In this document: piece by piece, positions 45,376-54,896 of the stretch
Position numbering within the stretch: the stretch's first letter is position 1
How the letters are laid out: each line of letters begins with the position of its first letter
NCBI RefSeq assembly: GCF_000758525.1
Contig: NZ_CP009241.1
Coordinates: forward strand, 4,588,001-4,652,000
DNA from: Paenibacillus sp. FSL H7-0357
GTDB taxonomy: Bacteria > Bacillota > Bacilli > Paenibacillales > Paenibacillaceae
Reading direction: 5' to 3'
DNA length: 64,000 nt
The notes under the pieces: generated by a model
Told to the model about the DNA's origin: nothing
Database searches by the model: none
Seen by the model: only the letters and a program-made list of their open reading frames with translations
Program-made: the position numbers and the translations under genes

Positions 45376-45385
45376 GAGCAGACAC

Positions 45386-45426
45386 AAAAAAGCAGCGGCC
45401 CAAACTCCCCCGGGCCGCTGCTTTTT
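45386..45426. terminator. Bidirectional terminator between ydcF-like and ybaK-like genes
   Basis: AGCAGCGGCCC and GGGCCGCTGCT arms with A-run and T-run tails serve both convergent genes. Confidence 0.9.
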
Positions 45427-45436
45427 CTGCTTCATT

Positions 45437-45910
45437 CTATTTAATCAAATCGCCATACTTCGCATTGACCATTCCGGCGAGTTCATCCGGTGCAAGCTCA
45501 ATCTGCATGCCGATCTTGCCGCCACTAACCGCTATGCTCTCCAGTTCCTCCGCACTTTGCTCGATATAGGTCGGATACAGCTTTTTCATCCCGACCGGCG
45601 AACAGCCGCCCCGGACATAACCGGTCCATTTCAGCAGATCCTTCAGCGGAAGCATTTCAATCTTCTTCTCACCCGCAGCTCTTGCGGCTTTCTTCAGATC
45701 GAGCTCTTCGGCAACCGGAATGACAAACACATACAGGTTTGCTCCGCTATGCGAGACCAGTGTCTTAAAGACGGTTTCCGGCGGTCTGCCAATCTTCTCC
45801 GCTACCGCAGTTCCGTGGATAGCCCCGTCCTCATTATCATAGGTATGTATTTCATAGCCAATTCCCTTGGCATCCAGCATCCGCATGGCATTCGTTTTGG
45901 TTATTTGCAT
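45437..45910 (-). CDS. YbaK/EbsC-family Cys-tRNA(Pro) or mis-acyl-tRNA deacylase
   Basis: 157 residues, the normal size. Trans-editing domain: KTNAMRMLDAKGIGYEIHTYD, VFKTLVSHSGANLYVFVIPV (with the conserved Lys), AARAAGEKKIEMLPLKDL, GYVRGGCSPVGMKKLYPTYI. These are characteristic of YbaK, which hydrolyses Cys-tRNA(Pro). AAAGG at 9 nt, a plausible start. Monocistronic. Confidence 0.93.
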   Translation of the reverse strand: MQITKTNAMRMLDAKGIGYEIHTYDNEDGAIHGTAVAEKIGRPPETVFKTLVSHSGANLYVFVIPVAEELDLKKAARAAGEKKIEMLPLKDLLKWTGYVRGGCSPVGMKKLYPTYIEQSAEELESIAVSGGKIGMQIELAPDELAGMVNAKYGDLIK

Positions 45911-45994
45911 CCTTCATCAGCCTTTCTGGCAGCCCCTCTTAGCTACCGAGTTTTTGCAGCGTAATTGCTTCTATTTATTATATCACGGACATTT

Positions 45995-46045
45995 ACTTCA
46001 TCAACTTCATCAACCTATTAACTTCATCAACTTCATCAATGACTT
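45995..46045. repeat. Short tandem repeats of TTCATCAAC
   Basis: Five or six 9-bp units with one interruption (CCTATTAAC), just upstream of the ybaK-like gene. No coding function. Confidence 0.75.
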
Positions 46046-46139
46046 CGAACATTAACAACAACAATTGTCAAAAACACCAAAACAGATAAGGTCCAACCTG
46101 TAAAAATCATCCACCACCCAATCAAAACTGCTTAAACAT

Positions 46140-46285
46140 TTGTAGCGGGAATACCTTCCGCTAATTATGTATATATCCTTCTTCTGAACAATGTAGCGGG
46201 AATCCGTACCGCTAATATTGATGAATATTCGAATTCCATTGTTATAAGAATTATTAGCAGGCAAAATTCCCGCTAGTCACTCAAT
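46140..46285. repeat. Two or three copies of a small palindromic element with TAGCGGGAAT and CCGCTAAT
   Basis: TGTAGCGGGAAT ... CCGCTAAT occurs near 46140 and 46192, and the third half-inverted copy (TTATTAGCAGG ... CCCGCTAGT) near 46252. Each can form a hairpin. The region 46046-46500 is otherwise non-coding; an ORF on the minus strand across it looks like a by-product. Confidence 0.65.
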
Positions 46286-46533
46286 TCAGCTTGTTCGGTT
46301 TTACCTAGCGTTAACTTTTCCCGTTAAAAAGATCGGTAGCGATACCCGAGCAGTATGTATGAAGCGATAAAGTCTGTGCCTGAAGGCCAATACGGGCTCT
46401 TCGAAAGCTATCTATTGTACAGATATACAAACCATAGACATCATAACTCAATGCTTAAATGTGTTATGAGACAGTAGTTTGATGTTATACAACCGCACAT
46501 CGCATGCCTGCCTCCCAACCGCCTCCGTATAAC

Positions 46534-46572
46534 AAAAAACCGCTGCCCAGCTACAAAGGGCTGTGCCAGCGG
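46534..46572 (-). terminator. Terminator of the GH36 gene
   Basis: On the minus strand CCGCTG ... CAGCGG with inner CAGC/GCTG pairing is followed by TTTTTT. The 37-bp repeat array lies between it and the gene. Confidence 0.85.
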
Positions 46573-46580
46573 CTTCTACA

Positions 46581-46870
46581 CTCTTTCCACTACATCGGTT
46601 GGATCAAGGCAACCACACTCATTCCACCACTCCAGCTGGATCACAGCATCCACGCTCATTCCACCACTCCAGCTGGATCACAGCATCCGCGCTCATTCCA
46701 CCACTCCAGCTGGATCACAGCAACCACGCTCATTCCACCACTCCAGCTGGATCACAGCATCCACGCTCATTCCACCACTCCAGCTGGATCACAGCATCCG
46801 CGCTCATTCCACCACATCGACTGGATCGGCAGCATCTATGCTCATTCCACCGCATTGATTCGATCAGCGG
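46581..46870. repeat. 37-bp tandem repeat array (about eight units) in the GH36 3' region
   Basis: Units start at 46581, 46618, 46655, 46692, 46729, 46766, 46803 and 46841. The five central units are nearly identical, differing at two or three positions (AACCACG, ATCCACG or ATCCGCG endings); the outer ones are diverged. Each contains TCCAGCTGGA, a perfect palindrome. No ribosome site. It is downstream of the stop of the minus-strand GH36 gene and before that gene's terminator, so it should be transcribed. Confidence 0.92.
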
Positions 46871-46917
46871 TTATAATACGATTTTGTCCCTATGGACTGT
46901 ACCGGTGTACTTGCTCG

Positions 46918-48705
46918 TCATTCCGCCAGAACAGCACGAATCGTGATAACTCCTGCCGCCGGAACCTCCATGGCGTAAACCCCGCTGTTCCAAGCCATTG
47001 ATTGTATCGAAACCACGTTTCCCTGACAATCCCGGACAATGACCTCACGCTGACCGGATTCCCGGTCCAGTTCCACTACGATACGGGAGAGCAAGGTACC
47101 GTTTATAATCAAGACCAGATCTGGCAGGTCCCCGCTCAAGGGAATAACCGTATCCTGATAGGCAGCCATTGCCCACTTCTGAGGCGTGCGGGCAATGACC
47201 AGCGGATACAGCAGTTCGGGATGATACGGTTCAATAGATCCGTCTAACAGCACATCCCGATGCTCGCGCCAGAAGGACAGCCAAAAGGCCAGCATCTCCA
47301 AATGCGGCTGCGGGAGCCGGTCCAGCCGGACAGAAATCTGCGGAACGGAAAACAGCACATTGATAAACTGCAGCGCGGCATTTGCCGCAGACTCCTGCGG
47401 ATGCCACATCAGCATATCGGCATGAGCCGCAGTGCCGCCGCAGATCAGGCGGATATCCAGTGTTTTGATCCGGTTCTGCAGAGCATCATTCGGGCAATCG
47501 CCGGCACGGAACATATTGCCGTATTTGCGCATCAGCGGTCCGATATAATTTTGGCGGAATTCAATCATAATCTCCGGTTTCAGCTGCCTCAGGCGGGAGA
47601 TCACGCCGCTGAGCAGCATATCAACGGCTTCCGGCACAGAATGGGTGTCCCGTCCGCCCCCGTTCTGCGCTTGAGCATCCAGGGTCTGTACCGCATAAAA
47701 GCTATCTACAAAGTCGAGCTTAAAGCCATCAAGATCCCAGTCCAGCAGAGCCTGTTCATAGATGGAGGTCAGGTAAGCCCGCACTTCCGGATAGCGCGGA
47801 TCGACAACTCCAGCGCCAAAGCCATCGTCGTAATACAGCAGCTTGTCACCGAAGGTCTGCCAAGCCTCACTATGCTTGCCGATGAATGGCACGGCATACC
47901 ACAGCATGTATTTCATTCCCAGCTCATGGACCACGGCCACATGGGCTTTCATATCCGGTATTTTGCCGGAACTAATTCGCCAGTCTCCGCAGTAGGCATA
48001 ACCTCTTGCCTCATCTGCGGTCTGCCATCCGTCGTCTACGATAACCGCCTTGCAGCCCAGTTCTGCCGCAATTCTACACTCGGCTTCTATCTCTGCTGCC
48101 GTCAGCTGCTGATGAAAGCTGTACCAGGTAGAGTACATCGGCTCTTTGGCAACATCCGGCACCGATGACGGCTTGTTTCCTTGAAGGCTAGCCCACCACT
48201 CTGCCACCCCTGCCAGCGCTTCATAATAAGGGATGCTGCGGGAATCCAGACGCAGGACAGCCTCATAATCTGTAAACGGAGAGCATGGCTCCGTGAACAG
48301 CGTCACAGCGCAATGGAAGCTGGCCGTCTCCTCATGTAGACCCGCATGCAGCCGCAGCGGATGCAGGACATCTGAGCAGGCGAAGCTCAGGACATTGTTA
48401 CTCCTGTTGCCGTACAGACATGCAACTGGTGCAGAAGAGGTGGACCTCGAAGCGAAACCTTCGAGCCAGTCGGGAATCAGTTCTCTGCTGCGTCCGGCTG
48501 CCGGATGCCATAAGCCTTGAACATCCAGCGCGGGACAGCTCCAGCGCAGTGAAAGAGCAGCGGGAACTGCCGGAACGGGAGATTGCAGCGTTAGTCGGAC
48601 ATATTGCAGGCCGTCTTCCCCGCTCTCAAGAGCAAGCGAAGTATGGAAACCGTCAGCATAGCCATCCAGTGTAATTTCATAACAATCCGTGGTTATGATC
48701 TTCAA
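46918..48705 (-). CDS. GH36 alpha-galactosidase
   Basis: 595 residues, no signal peptide, so cytoplasmic. TIM barrel with the nucleophile Asp331 in GFKLDFVDSF and the acid/base Asp403 in RAGDCPND; also YSTWYSFHQQ, VIVDDGWQT and MLWYAVPFIGK at the sugar-binding face. TTG start with AAGGAG 10-12 nt upstream. It follows the second YesM gene by 42 nt in one direction. Expected to remove alpha-galactose branches from imported galactomannan or raffinose-type oligosaccharides, consistent with the GH26 gene nearby. Smaller than the 720-residue GH36 AgaA type, closer to the compact bacterial subgroup. Confidence 0.9.
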   Translation of the reverse strand: MKIITTDCYEITLDGYADGFHTSLALESGEDGLQYVRLTLQSPVPAVPAALSLRWSCPALDVQGLWHPAAGRSRELIPDWLEGFASRSTSSAPVACLYGNRSNNVLSFACSDVLHPLRLHAGLHEETASFHCAVTLFTEPCSPFTDYEAVLRLDSRSIPYYEALAGVAEWWASLQGNKPSSVPDVAKEPMYSTWYSFHQQLTAAEIEAECRIAAELGCKAVIVDDGWQTADEARGYAYCGDWRISSGKIPDMKAHVAVVHELGMKYMLWYAVPFIGKHSEAWQTFGDKLLYYDDGFGAGVVDPRYPEVRAYLTSIYEQALLDWDLDGFKLDFVDSFYAVQTLDAQAQNGGGRDTHSVPEAVDMLLSGVISRLRQLKPEIMIEFRQNYIGPLMRKYGNMFRAGDCPNDALQNRIKTLDIRLICGGTAAHADMLMWHPQESAANAALQFINVLFSVPQISVRLDRLPQPHLEMLAFWLSFWREHRDVLLDGSIEPYHPELLYPLVIARTPQKWAMAAYQDTVIPLSGDLPDLVLIINGTLLSRIVVELDRESGQREVIVRDCQGNVVSIQSMAWNSGVYAMEVPAAGVITIRAVLAE

Positions 48706-48747
48706 TGAAATCCGAACTCCTTCATAGCGGATGAAGCCATCAGGAGG

Positions 48748-50463
48748 CTACATCCGGCAGGGAATGGTGATCTGTATACAGGTGCCGATTCCAGATCGGC
48801 TGGCGATGGCTACGCCATACCCGTTCCCTCCATGCAGCTTGATCCGGGAATCGACATTGCGGATGCCGTAGCCGATCCGGGGTCCTTCCGTTGCCAGAAT
48901 CTGCTCTATGGTGTCAGCGTTCATGCCCACACCATTATCAATAATTTTGAATACAATGTCCGTTTCCCGCTTCTCCACGACAAGCCGGATTCCGATCGTA
49001 CTTCCGAACCAGGCATGCTCTAGCGCATTCTCAAGCATCGGCTGCAAAATCAGCTTGACGGTCATATAATCCAGCGCCGCAGGATCAATATCGTAATAGA
49101 CGGACAGCCGGTTTCCGTATTTGATGCACTGAATGGCAATATAGGCTTTGGCATGTTCAATTTCCTTGCCGACCGTAGTGAGAATTTCCCCGCGGTTCAA
49201 GGAGAGCCGGTAGAATTTCGCCAATTCCTGAACGAGAATATGCAGTTTCTGAATATCTCCGAATTGTGCCAGACGGTTGATCGAGGACAGGGTATTATAT
49301 AGAAAATGGGGATTGATCTGCGCCTGGAGCGATTCCAGCTCCGCTTCTTTTTTCTGGAGACCGGCAACATAATTTTTGTGGATCAGCTCTTCGATATTGC
49401 TGCCCATCCGGTTAAACGCTGCAGCAATCTGTGCCAGTTCATCGTTGCCTTTATAATGGATTCTTTTCTGGAAGTCGCCATCGCGAAAAGCATTCAGTGA
49501 ACCTACAATTTTTTGGATTCGCCGCGAAAAATAACTGGAAACACCAATACCCAGGAAAGCCAGCACAAAAGCGCTAATCAGGCAAACGATCAATGTCATC
49601 CTCCGCACGTTATTTGCACTTTCGTCGAACAGGCTGTTCGGAATGTAGGCCCGCAGCTCCCAGCCCAGGCCGTCCAGCGGTTCACTCAGCAGCAGCCGGT
49701 TTCCGGTCCGGGAACCCTTCAATCCCTCCGCTTCCGGGGCTGATTCCAGCACCACGTTTCCGCTGCCGTCCAGCACCTCAAGAGTCGTGTGCTCTCCAAT
49801 CTTGTGGTAATCCACGGAGTCCAGCAGGTCGCTTATTTGGACGGTCACGCGAACCAGCCCGATGTTCTGCCTCCGATGGACATCGTCCAGCCGCTGCAGC
49901 AGCGAAATATTGCCATAGCTCTCATCGCGCAGAATCTGGCGCCAGAGCCTTTGGTCCGCCATGCTACCGGAGAACTCCAATCCACGGTACCAGTCTGTCT
50001 CCTGTATCCGTTTCAGATGATAAATCTCATAACGTTTAATCGAAAGCAGCGGATTCTGATCAATATCTGTGTAGTATAATTCCGGAAGGGTATCGTTCTG
50101 GAGGTAAAGGGACAAGCCGATATTGCTGGCTGTGTAATTCAGAAGATTTTCAAGCGCCGGCATCAGTGTCTTCGTCATCGTCTCATAGCTGTACCATCCC
50201 TGCTCGTAACGGCGCAGAGCGCTCTGCAGACTGTAATTGTAATACAGCATTTTGGAAATCCGTTCAACATCATCCGTACGGTAACGAATATTGTCCCGTA
50301 TCTGCTGCAGCGTGCCTTGTATATTTTCCCGTGTCTTCTCTCTAAGTGAGTTCACGGAATGCGCATAGGCGAACATCCCGACGGTAAGGACGGCAACCAG
50401 CAGACAGAGTACATAAGGTACAATCAGCTTATATCCAAAAGGCACATTCAGCATACGGCGCAT
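48748..50463 (-). CDS. YesM-type sensor histidine kinase (second pair)
   Basis: 571 residues from ATG 50463, 2 nt after the response-regulator stop, with GGAGG upstream; an extension to 50568 overlaps that gene and is rejected. Membrane segment at about 10-30, an extracellular sensor domain, a second membrane helix (TLIVCLISAFVLAFLGIGVSSYF), HAMP, the HisK_4 motif with His in INPHFLYNTLS, and the ATP-binding PMLENALEHAW and DNGVGMN. Tight coupling to the response regulator and upstream position to GH36 suggest it senses mannan-type oligosaccharides. Confidence 0.92.
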   Translation of the reverse strand: MRRMLNVPFGYKLIVPYVLCLLVAVLTVGMFAYAHSVNSLREKTRENIQGTLQQIRDNIRYRTDDVERISKMLYYNYSLQSALRRYEQGWYSYETMTKTLMPALENLLNYTASNIGLSLYLQNDTLPELYYTDIDQNPLLSIKRYEIYHLKRIQETDWYRGLEFSGSMADQRLWRQILRDESYGNISLLQRLDDVHRRQNIGLVRVTVQISDLLDSVDYHKIGEHTTLEVLDGSGNVVLESAPEAEGLKGSRTGNRLLLSEPLDGLGWELRAYIPNSLFDESANNVRRMTLIVCLISAFVLAFLGIGVSSYFSRRIQKIVGSLNAFRDGDFQKRIHYKGNDELAQIAAAFNRMGSNIEELIHKNYVAGLQKKEAELESLQAQINPHFLYNTLSSINRLAQFGDIQKLHILVQELAKFYRLSLNRGEILTTVGKEIEHAKAYIAIQCIKYGNRLSVYYDIDPAALDYMTVKLILQPMLENALEHAWFGSTIGIRLVVEKRETDIVFKIIDNGVGMNADTIEQILATEGPRIGYGIRNVDSRIKLHGGNGYGVAIASRSGIGTCIQITIPCRM

Positions 50464-50464
50464 G

Positions 50465-52039
50465 TTATAGATGCCTCCGGTAATCGCCCGGACTGACGCC
50501 ATAATAATCCTTGAACTGCTTGCTGAAATGGGACAGATTCTTATAGCCGACCTGGTGTGCAGCTTCATAGACCTTCAGCTTCGGATCACCGAGCAGCAGC
50601 TTGACGCGTTCCAGCCGCCTAATGGAGACATAATCGGAGAAATAAATGCCTGTCTCATCGTAGAAGATTTGACCCAGGTGATTGGGGGAGAACGAGAAGT
50701 GGATCGCCGCATCCCGCAGCATGACGTTATTTTCCAGCTCCACCTCAATGTAGGCTTTAATTTCTTCGATAAGCTTGTATTTCTTGCCCTGCCGTTTCCG
50801 CTGAAGCCGTTCAGAGAGCTCGAACATCCGGCGGCGGAGCCAGGATTTCATATCCTGGGTTGTCTCAAATTGATATAAAATGCTGAGATGTTTTCTGTCC
50901 AGCCCCAGCAGAATATAAAAGTCCTCGTTAATCGTATGCAAAAAAGCATCCAGTTTGGAGACAATGTGCAGAAACAGCTGGTAGATTTCCAGCTTGGTTT
51001 CCATTTTGCCGACCCATACGAACAGTTCCTCATTGCAATCGTCGACAGCGACCAGACGGTAAGAAGATACCGCCAGAAATAAAGACTGCAGAATATCATC
51101 CAGATCCTTCGCCGTGGCCGAGATCGGACCTTTGGCATCGGTATGGAGAATCAGCTTGCCCTTGCCCAGAAACAGCTTCAGTCCCAGCGCCTCTTTGGCC
51201 CGCCGGAAGGAGAGATGCAGCTTGGTAAGACTTGTCACAGGCGGACCAACCCCAATAGTCACTGTAAGCGGTGTCCCGCTGACCGCCATAGCAATCAGTC
51301 CCTGCAGCCGGCTGCTGTCCACCCGTTCTTCCACGATGAGGGCAAACCGGAACCGGTCCAGCCGGCAGAACTGAATCCGTTCCTGAGCACAAAATTGCTC
51401 GACCGCTGTCTCCAGCCTTCTCTCCATCTCCGCCTTGGCTTCTTCCCCAAAGCCGTTCAGTTTCCAGGATAAATCATCCGGTTCAAGCAGCGCGGTGTAC
51501 AGCACGGTCCGATGCCAGGTAATCCCAACCTGCTGCAGCAAGGGCAGCATCTTGTCTGCAGCCGCCATGCCGTCATCCAGCAGCTGCATGAACAGCTCCC
51601 GCTTCAACAGGGGCTCCGAATCTGAGAAGCAGCGCTGCAAATGGGATTGCGCCTGTTCCCGGTCCAGAATGCCCCGCACCTCTTCAAGCGTCCTGCGCAT
51701 ATCTGCATCATCTACAGGCTTCAGGACATAGCCGGAGGCACTCATCGAAATCGCTTGCTTGGCATACTGAAAATCCTCATGGCCGCTGACAAAAATGATC
51801 TTCGGCTTTGGGTTAAGCTCCAGGGCAAGTGCTCTGCGGGCCAGCTCCATCCCCGACATGATCGGCATTCTGATATCAGTGACGATAATATCCACGGTTT
51901 GTGACCTCAACACCTCCAGTGCTTCAAATCCGCTGCTTGCGGCTGCGCAAACGTCCATGCCCAGGCTCTCCCAGTTCATGAAGCGCTGCAGTCCTTCCAA
52001 ATCCAGCAGTTCATCGTCAACCAGCAGCACCTTGTACAT
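50465..52039 (-). CDS. YesN-type response regulator with AraC domain (second pair)
   Basis: 524 residues. Receiver domain with phospho-Asp55 (IIVTDIRMPI) and the acidic pocket DDE; central region without assigned domain; C-terminal AraC helices (VMLRDAAIHFSFSPNHLGQIFYDETG and VYEAAHQVGYKNLSHFSKQFKDYYG). The gene lies after the terminator of the binding-protein gene, so it opens the RR-HK-GH36 transcript. GGATGGGATG-like site ahead of the ATG. Confidence 0.92.
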   Translation of the reverse strand: MYKVLLVDDELLDLEGLQRFMNWESLGMDVCAAASSGFEALEVLRSQTVDIIVTDIRMPIMSGMELARRALALELNPKPKIIFVSGHEDFQYAKQAISMSASGYVLKPVDDADMRRTLEEVRGILDREQAQSHLQRCFSDSEPLLKRELFMQLLDDGMAAADKMLPLLQQVGITWHRTVLYTALLEPDDLSWKLNGFGEEAKAEMERRLETAVEQFCAQERIQFCRLDRFRFALIVEERVDSSRLQGLIAMAVSGTPLTVTIGVGPPVTSLTKLHLSFRRAKEALGLKLFLGKGKLILHTDAKGPISATAKDLDDILQSLFLAVSSYRLVAVDDCNEELFVWVGKMETKLEIYQLFLHIVSKLDAFLHTINEDFYILLGLDRKHLSILYQFETTQDMKSWLRRRMFELSERLQRKRQGKKYKLIEEIKAYIEVELENNVMLRDAAIHFSFSPNHLGQIFYDETGIYFSDYVSIRRLERVKLLLGDPKLKVYEAAHQVGYKNLSHFSKQFKDYYGVSPGDYRRHL

Positions 52040-52123
52040 ATCATCCCATCCTTCAAATCTGTATAGATGAGCTTAACCCATACTTCTGCCCGCAGTTCCT
52101 TATCCAGCCTTACATTTTTTAGC

Positions 52124-52153
52124 AAAAAGGGTATACTTGGTTACAGTATACCC
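52124..52153 (-). terminator. Terminator of the binding-protein gene
   Basis: GGGTATACT...AGTATACCC on the minus strand followed by five T, just beyond the lipoprotein gene; it separates the importer transcript from the two-component operon. Confidence 0.85.
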
Positions 52154-52180
52154 CACAGGTACAGCAGACTCTAGCGTTAT

Positions 52181-53836
52181 TTATTTCATCTTGCTGAGGT
52201 TGTTTTGCCATCTTTCCGTCTGGAATTTAAGCAGCTTGCCGTAGCCGGCACGTTTAGCATCCTCATTGGCTTTGCTTAAGAGGGAGCGCACCTCGTCATC
52301 GCTTTTGGCATACAGCGCTTTAGCAAAAACCTCCTGATAGATATCGTTGACAGCCGTCGCAATCGTTCCCTCTTCGGAATCCGGCAGCGGGTCCAGATTC
52401 GCAAACTCCGTAAAGTTCTTCGAAGTATTCCATGTGACTTTTTTCTGGGACAATGTCGTCCAATTTTGTTTCTCTTCCGGCAGCTGCGCATCCATCAAAG
52501 CCTTGGTCTGATCGATGAAGGTGGTGTTGCCCACCCAATTGAAACGGCCGATTCTTTCCTTGTCTTTATCAGCCTGTGGAGTGTTCAGCCCGGCCTCATT
52601 CTGAATCGGCACCCCATCAGCATCCGATTCATCCCAGTACAGGCCCTGGCGTCCAAAATTCAGGATACGCTGTCCCTCTTCACCCGTTGCCCAGTCCAAA
52701 TAGGAGAAGATCGCTTCCGGGTCCTTCGCTTTCTTCGTAATCACAAGCACATTCCAGCCGAGCGAGCTGTAATTGTTCGGAGTGATCTTCTTCGCGTCAA
52801 GCCCTGCCTTATGAATCGGCCAGATGATGTCGTACCCGGACTCCGGATCAAGGGTCCGCAGCGCGTTGTTCGCATCCCGGCCCGGATTGACCACATCACC
52901 CTCCACGAATACAGCAACCCGGCCCGTCGCAAGCTTCTCTGTCACTTGATTGCCCGTTTGTGTGAACGCATCCTGGGTGATCAGCTTCTCGCGGAACAGC
53001 TTGCTGGCGTACAGCATGTTCTCGGTGAATATCGGATCCTCAAAAATTGACTCCAGCGCATTTCCCACCGGATTCGCTTTAGGCAGATAAGGCTTATTCT
53101 CGGCAAAGCCGCCATACATCGTATCAATGCCCCGGCCCTTAGCCCCAATCTCCAGCGGGATCACATCACTGTATTTCTCCTTGACCTGCTTCAGGTAGGC
53201 ATACAGGTCATCATAGGTTTCCAGCTTCGGGGAACCCAGCTCTTTATAAATCTTCCGGTTAATAATCCACCCGCCATTGCCATTGGGACTTGAGGTATAC
53301 CAGTTCGGGAACTGGTAAAGCTTGCCGTCGTCGGAGCGGAGCATGCCCAGCGTGGCTTCACCGGCATTATTTTTCAGATTCGGATATTGATCAAGGTATT
53401 CATCCAGCGCCACAAGCATTCCTGCCTGCCGCAAACGCTCCACATTGGCACCACGATCCATCATAATAACATCCGGCAGACTGCCCGAGGCAATCATCGT
53501 GCTGAACTTGGTTTCTGCGGCACCGCTGGACTGGATGGGTGTCATATTTACCTTAAGGGTATCTCTAATCCAGGCGGTTGTGGAATCCTTGCCCCACGGC
53601 TCTGTAGTGTCCCAATCGTAATTGCTGTAGTAACTGAAAGTGACCGGCTTTACGGTGCTTCCTACCGCTACGGCAGGCGTTGTCTCAGTAGCTTTGGCAG
53701 TTTCCGCAGCAACAGGTTCTTTTGTCGGTTCAACGGTGCTTTGAACGGTTGCATTGTTCCCTCCCCCACAACCCGACATCAGCAGCACCGAACACAACAC
53801 AGCCGTCATTACCGGCAAGCTCTTGTTACGCTTCAA
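52181..53836 (-). CDS. Extracellular binding lipoprotein of the LplA/YtcQ type
   Basis: 551 residues. Signal peptide with lipobox MSGC, then a Gly/Asn- and Thr/Pro-rich spacer and the periplasmic-binding fold (VKPVTFSYYSNYDWDTTEPW, MIASGSLPDVIMMDRG, WIINRKIYKELG, NYSSLGWNVLVITKKAKDP). It is longer than the family-1 proteins above and belongs with the LplA group. TTG start behind GAGGGG. It follows two LplC/LplB-type permeases in the same orientation and is likely the binding component of that transporter. Confidence 0.92.
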   Translation of the reverse strand: MKRNKSLPVMTAVLCSVLLMSGCGGGNNATVQSTVEPTKEPVAAETAKATETTPAVAVGSTVKPVTFSYYSNYDWDTTEPWGKDSTTAWIRDTLKVNMTPIQSSGAAETKFSTMIASGSLPDVIMMDRGANVERLRQAGMLVALDEYLDQYPNLKNNAGEATLGMLRSDDGKLYQFPNWYTSSPNGNGGWIINRKIYKELGSPKLETYDDLYAYLKQVKEKYSDVIPLEIGAKGRGIDTMYGGFAENKPYLPKANPVGNALESIFEDPIFTENMLYASKLFREKLITQDAFTQTGNQVTEKLATGRVAVFVEGDVVNPGRDANNALRTLDPESGYDIIWPIHKAGLDAKKITPNNYSSLGWNVLVITKKAKDPEAIFSYLDWATGEEGQRILNFGRQGLYWDESDADGVPIQNEAGLNTPQADKDKERIGRFNWVGNTTFIDQTKALMDAQLPEEKQNWTTLSQKKVTWNTSKNFTEFANLDPLPDSEEGTIATAVNDIYQEVFAKALYAKSDDEVRSLLSKANEDAKRAGYGKLLKFQTERWQNNLSKMK

Positions 53837-53917
53837 ATGAGTAACCCCTCTCTAATGCTTACTATACGCACGCAAACTCTGAATCATAAGCAAACCATTC
53901 ACTTCATATGAAGCCGC

Positions 53918-54820
53918 CTATTCCTTTAATGAACCGATCAGCACACCTTTGACAAAATATTTCTGCAGGAACGGATAGACCATAATAATCGGCAAGGTTG
54001 CCACCATGGTTGTGGCCATGATCAGTGATTTGGATGTGACCGATTTCATCAGCGCCAGCCGGTCCTGAGCCGCCGCATTGGCACCGATGGACTGCAGCTG
54101 ATCCGTCACGATATTGGAATTCAAAATTTGCTTAAGCAGGGTCTGGATCGGAATGAGATTCGGATTATTGATATAAATACTGGCGGAGAACCAGTCATTC
54201 CAATGCCATACCGCCGTAAACAGTGACAGAGTCGCCACAACAGGTCCGGAAATCGGTAAAATAATCCGGATCAGCACTCCCATGTGATTGCAGCCGTCAA
54301 TCCGTGCCGACTCGGCCAGACCTGCGGGCAGCCCCAGAAAAAACGTCCGGAAAATAATCATGTTATATACGCTGATTAATCCGGGAATCACCAGCACCCA
54401 GAAGGTGTCCATCATGCCAAACTCGCGCAGCAGCAAGTAAGTTGGAATCAGTCCGCCGCTGAAATACATTGTAATGACGCAGAACACCATGAAAAATTTC
54501 CGGCCCATCAGCTCCTGCCTGGATAACCCGTAAGCCAGAATGGCTGTGAACAGCACCGACAGAATCGTCCCGACTATTGTCCGCAGAACGGAGACCAGGA
54601 ACGCCTGACTGATCCGGCTGTCATGGAACACCACTTCATAATTGTCGAGCGTCGGGCTGCGGGGCCAGAACGTAATGCCGCCAAACGCCGTATCCGCGCC
54701 CGTATTGAAGGAGATCACCAGTGAATTCCAGAAGGGATACAGGGTGACGAAACCCAGCAGGATCAGCAGGAAATAGATGATCACTTGCAGCACTTTATCT
54801 CCCCGCGACAGCTTCATCAT
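53918..54820 (-). CDS. ABC permease, LplC/YtcP type
   Basis: 300 residues, six membrane segments, EAA loop at AESARIDGCNHMGVLIRIILPISGP. C-terminal YFVKGVLIGSLKE is the family ending. Second permease of the pair. Two adjacent Met codons at the start; GGGGAACAGG upstream. Confidence 0.93.
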   Translation of the reverse strand: MMKLSRGDKVLQVIIYFLLILLGFVTLYPFWNSLVISFNTGADTAFGGITFWPRSPTLDNYEVVFHDSRISQAFLVSVLRTIVGTILSVLFTAILAYGLSRQELMGRKFFMVFCVITMYFSGGLIPTYLLLREFGMMDTFWVLVIPGLISVYNMIIFRTFFLGLPAGLAESARIDGCNHMGVLIRIILPISGPVVATLSLFTAVWHWNDWFSASIYINNPNLIPIQTLLKQILNSNIVTDQLQSIGANAAAQDRLALMKSVTSKSLIMATTMVATLPIIMVYPFLQKYFVKGVLIGSLKE

Positions 54821-54896
54821 AACCTGTTCCCCGCTTTCCGATAGACTGTACCGACACTAGACCAAGTTTCCAAAAAACCATTCGCCGTCCCTTTGC

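Noticed and set aside
46052..46264. 70-codon minus-strand ORF
   Set aside because: It spans the palindromic repeat units and has no start signal; the open frame follows from the repeats.
46581..46870. CRISPR array
   Set aside because: The 37-bp units are directly adjacent; no unique spacers; no cas genes in the window.
46504..47001. Plus-strand repetitive ORF across the 37-bp array
   Set aside because: Low-complexity translation of the repeat (37 is not a multiple of 3, so frames rotate) with no ribosome site; it runs antisense into GH36.
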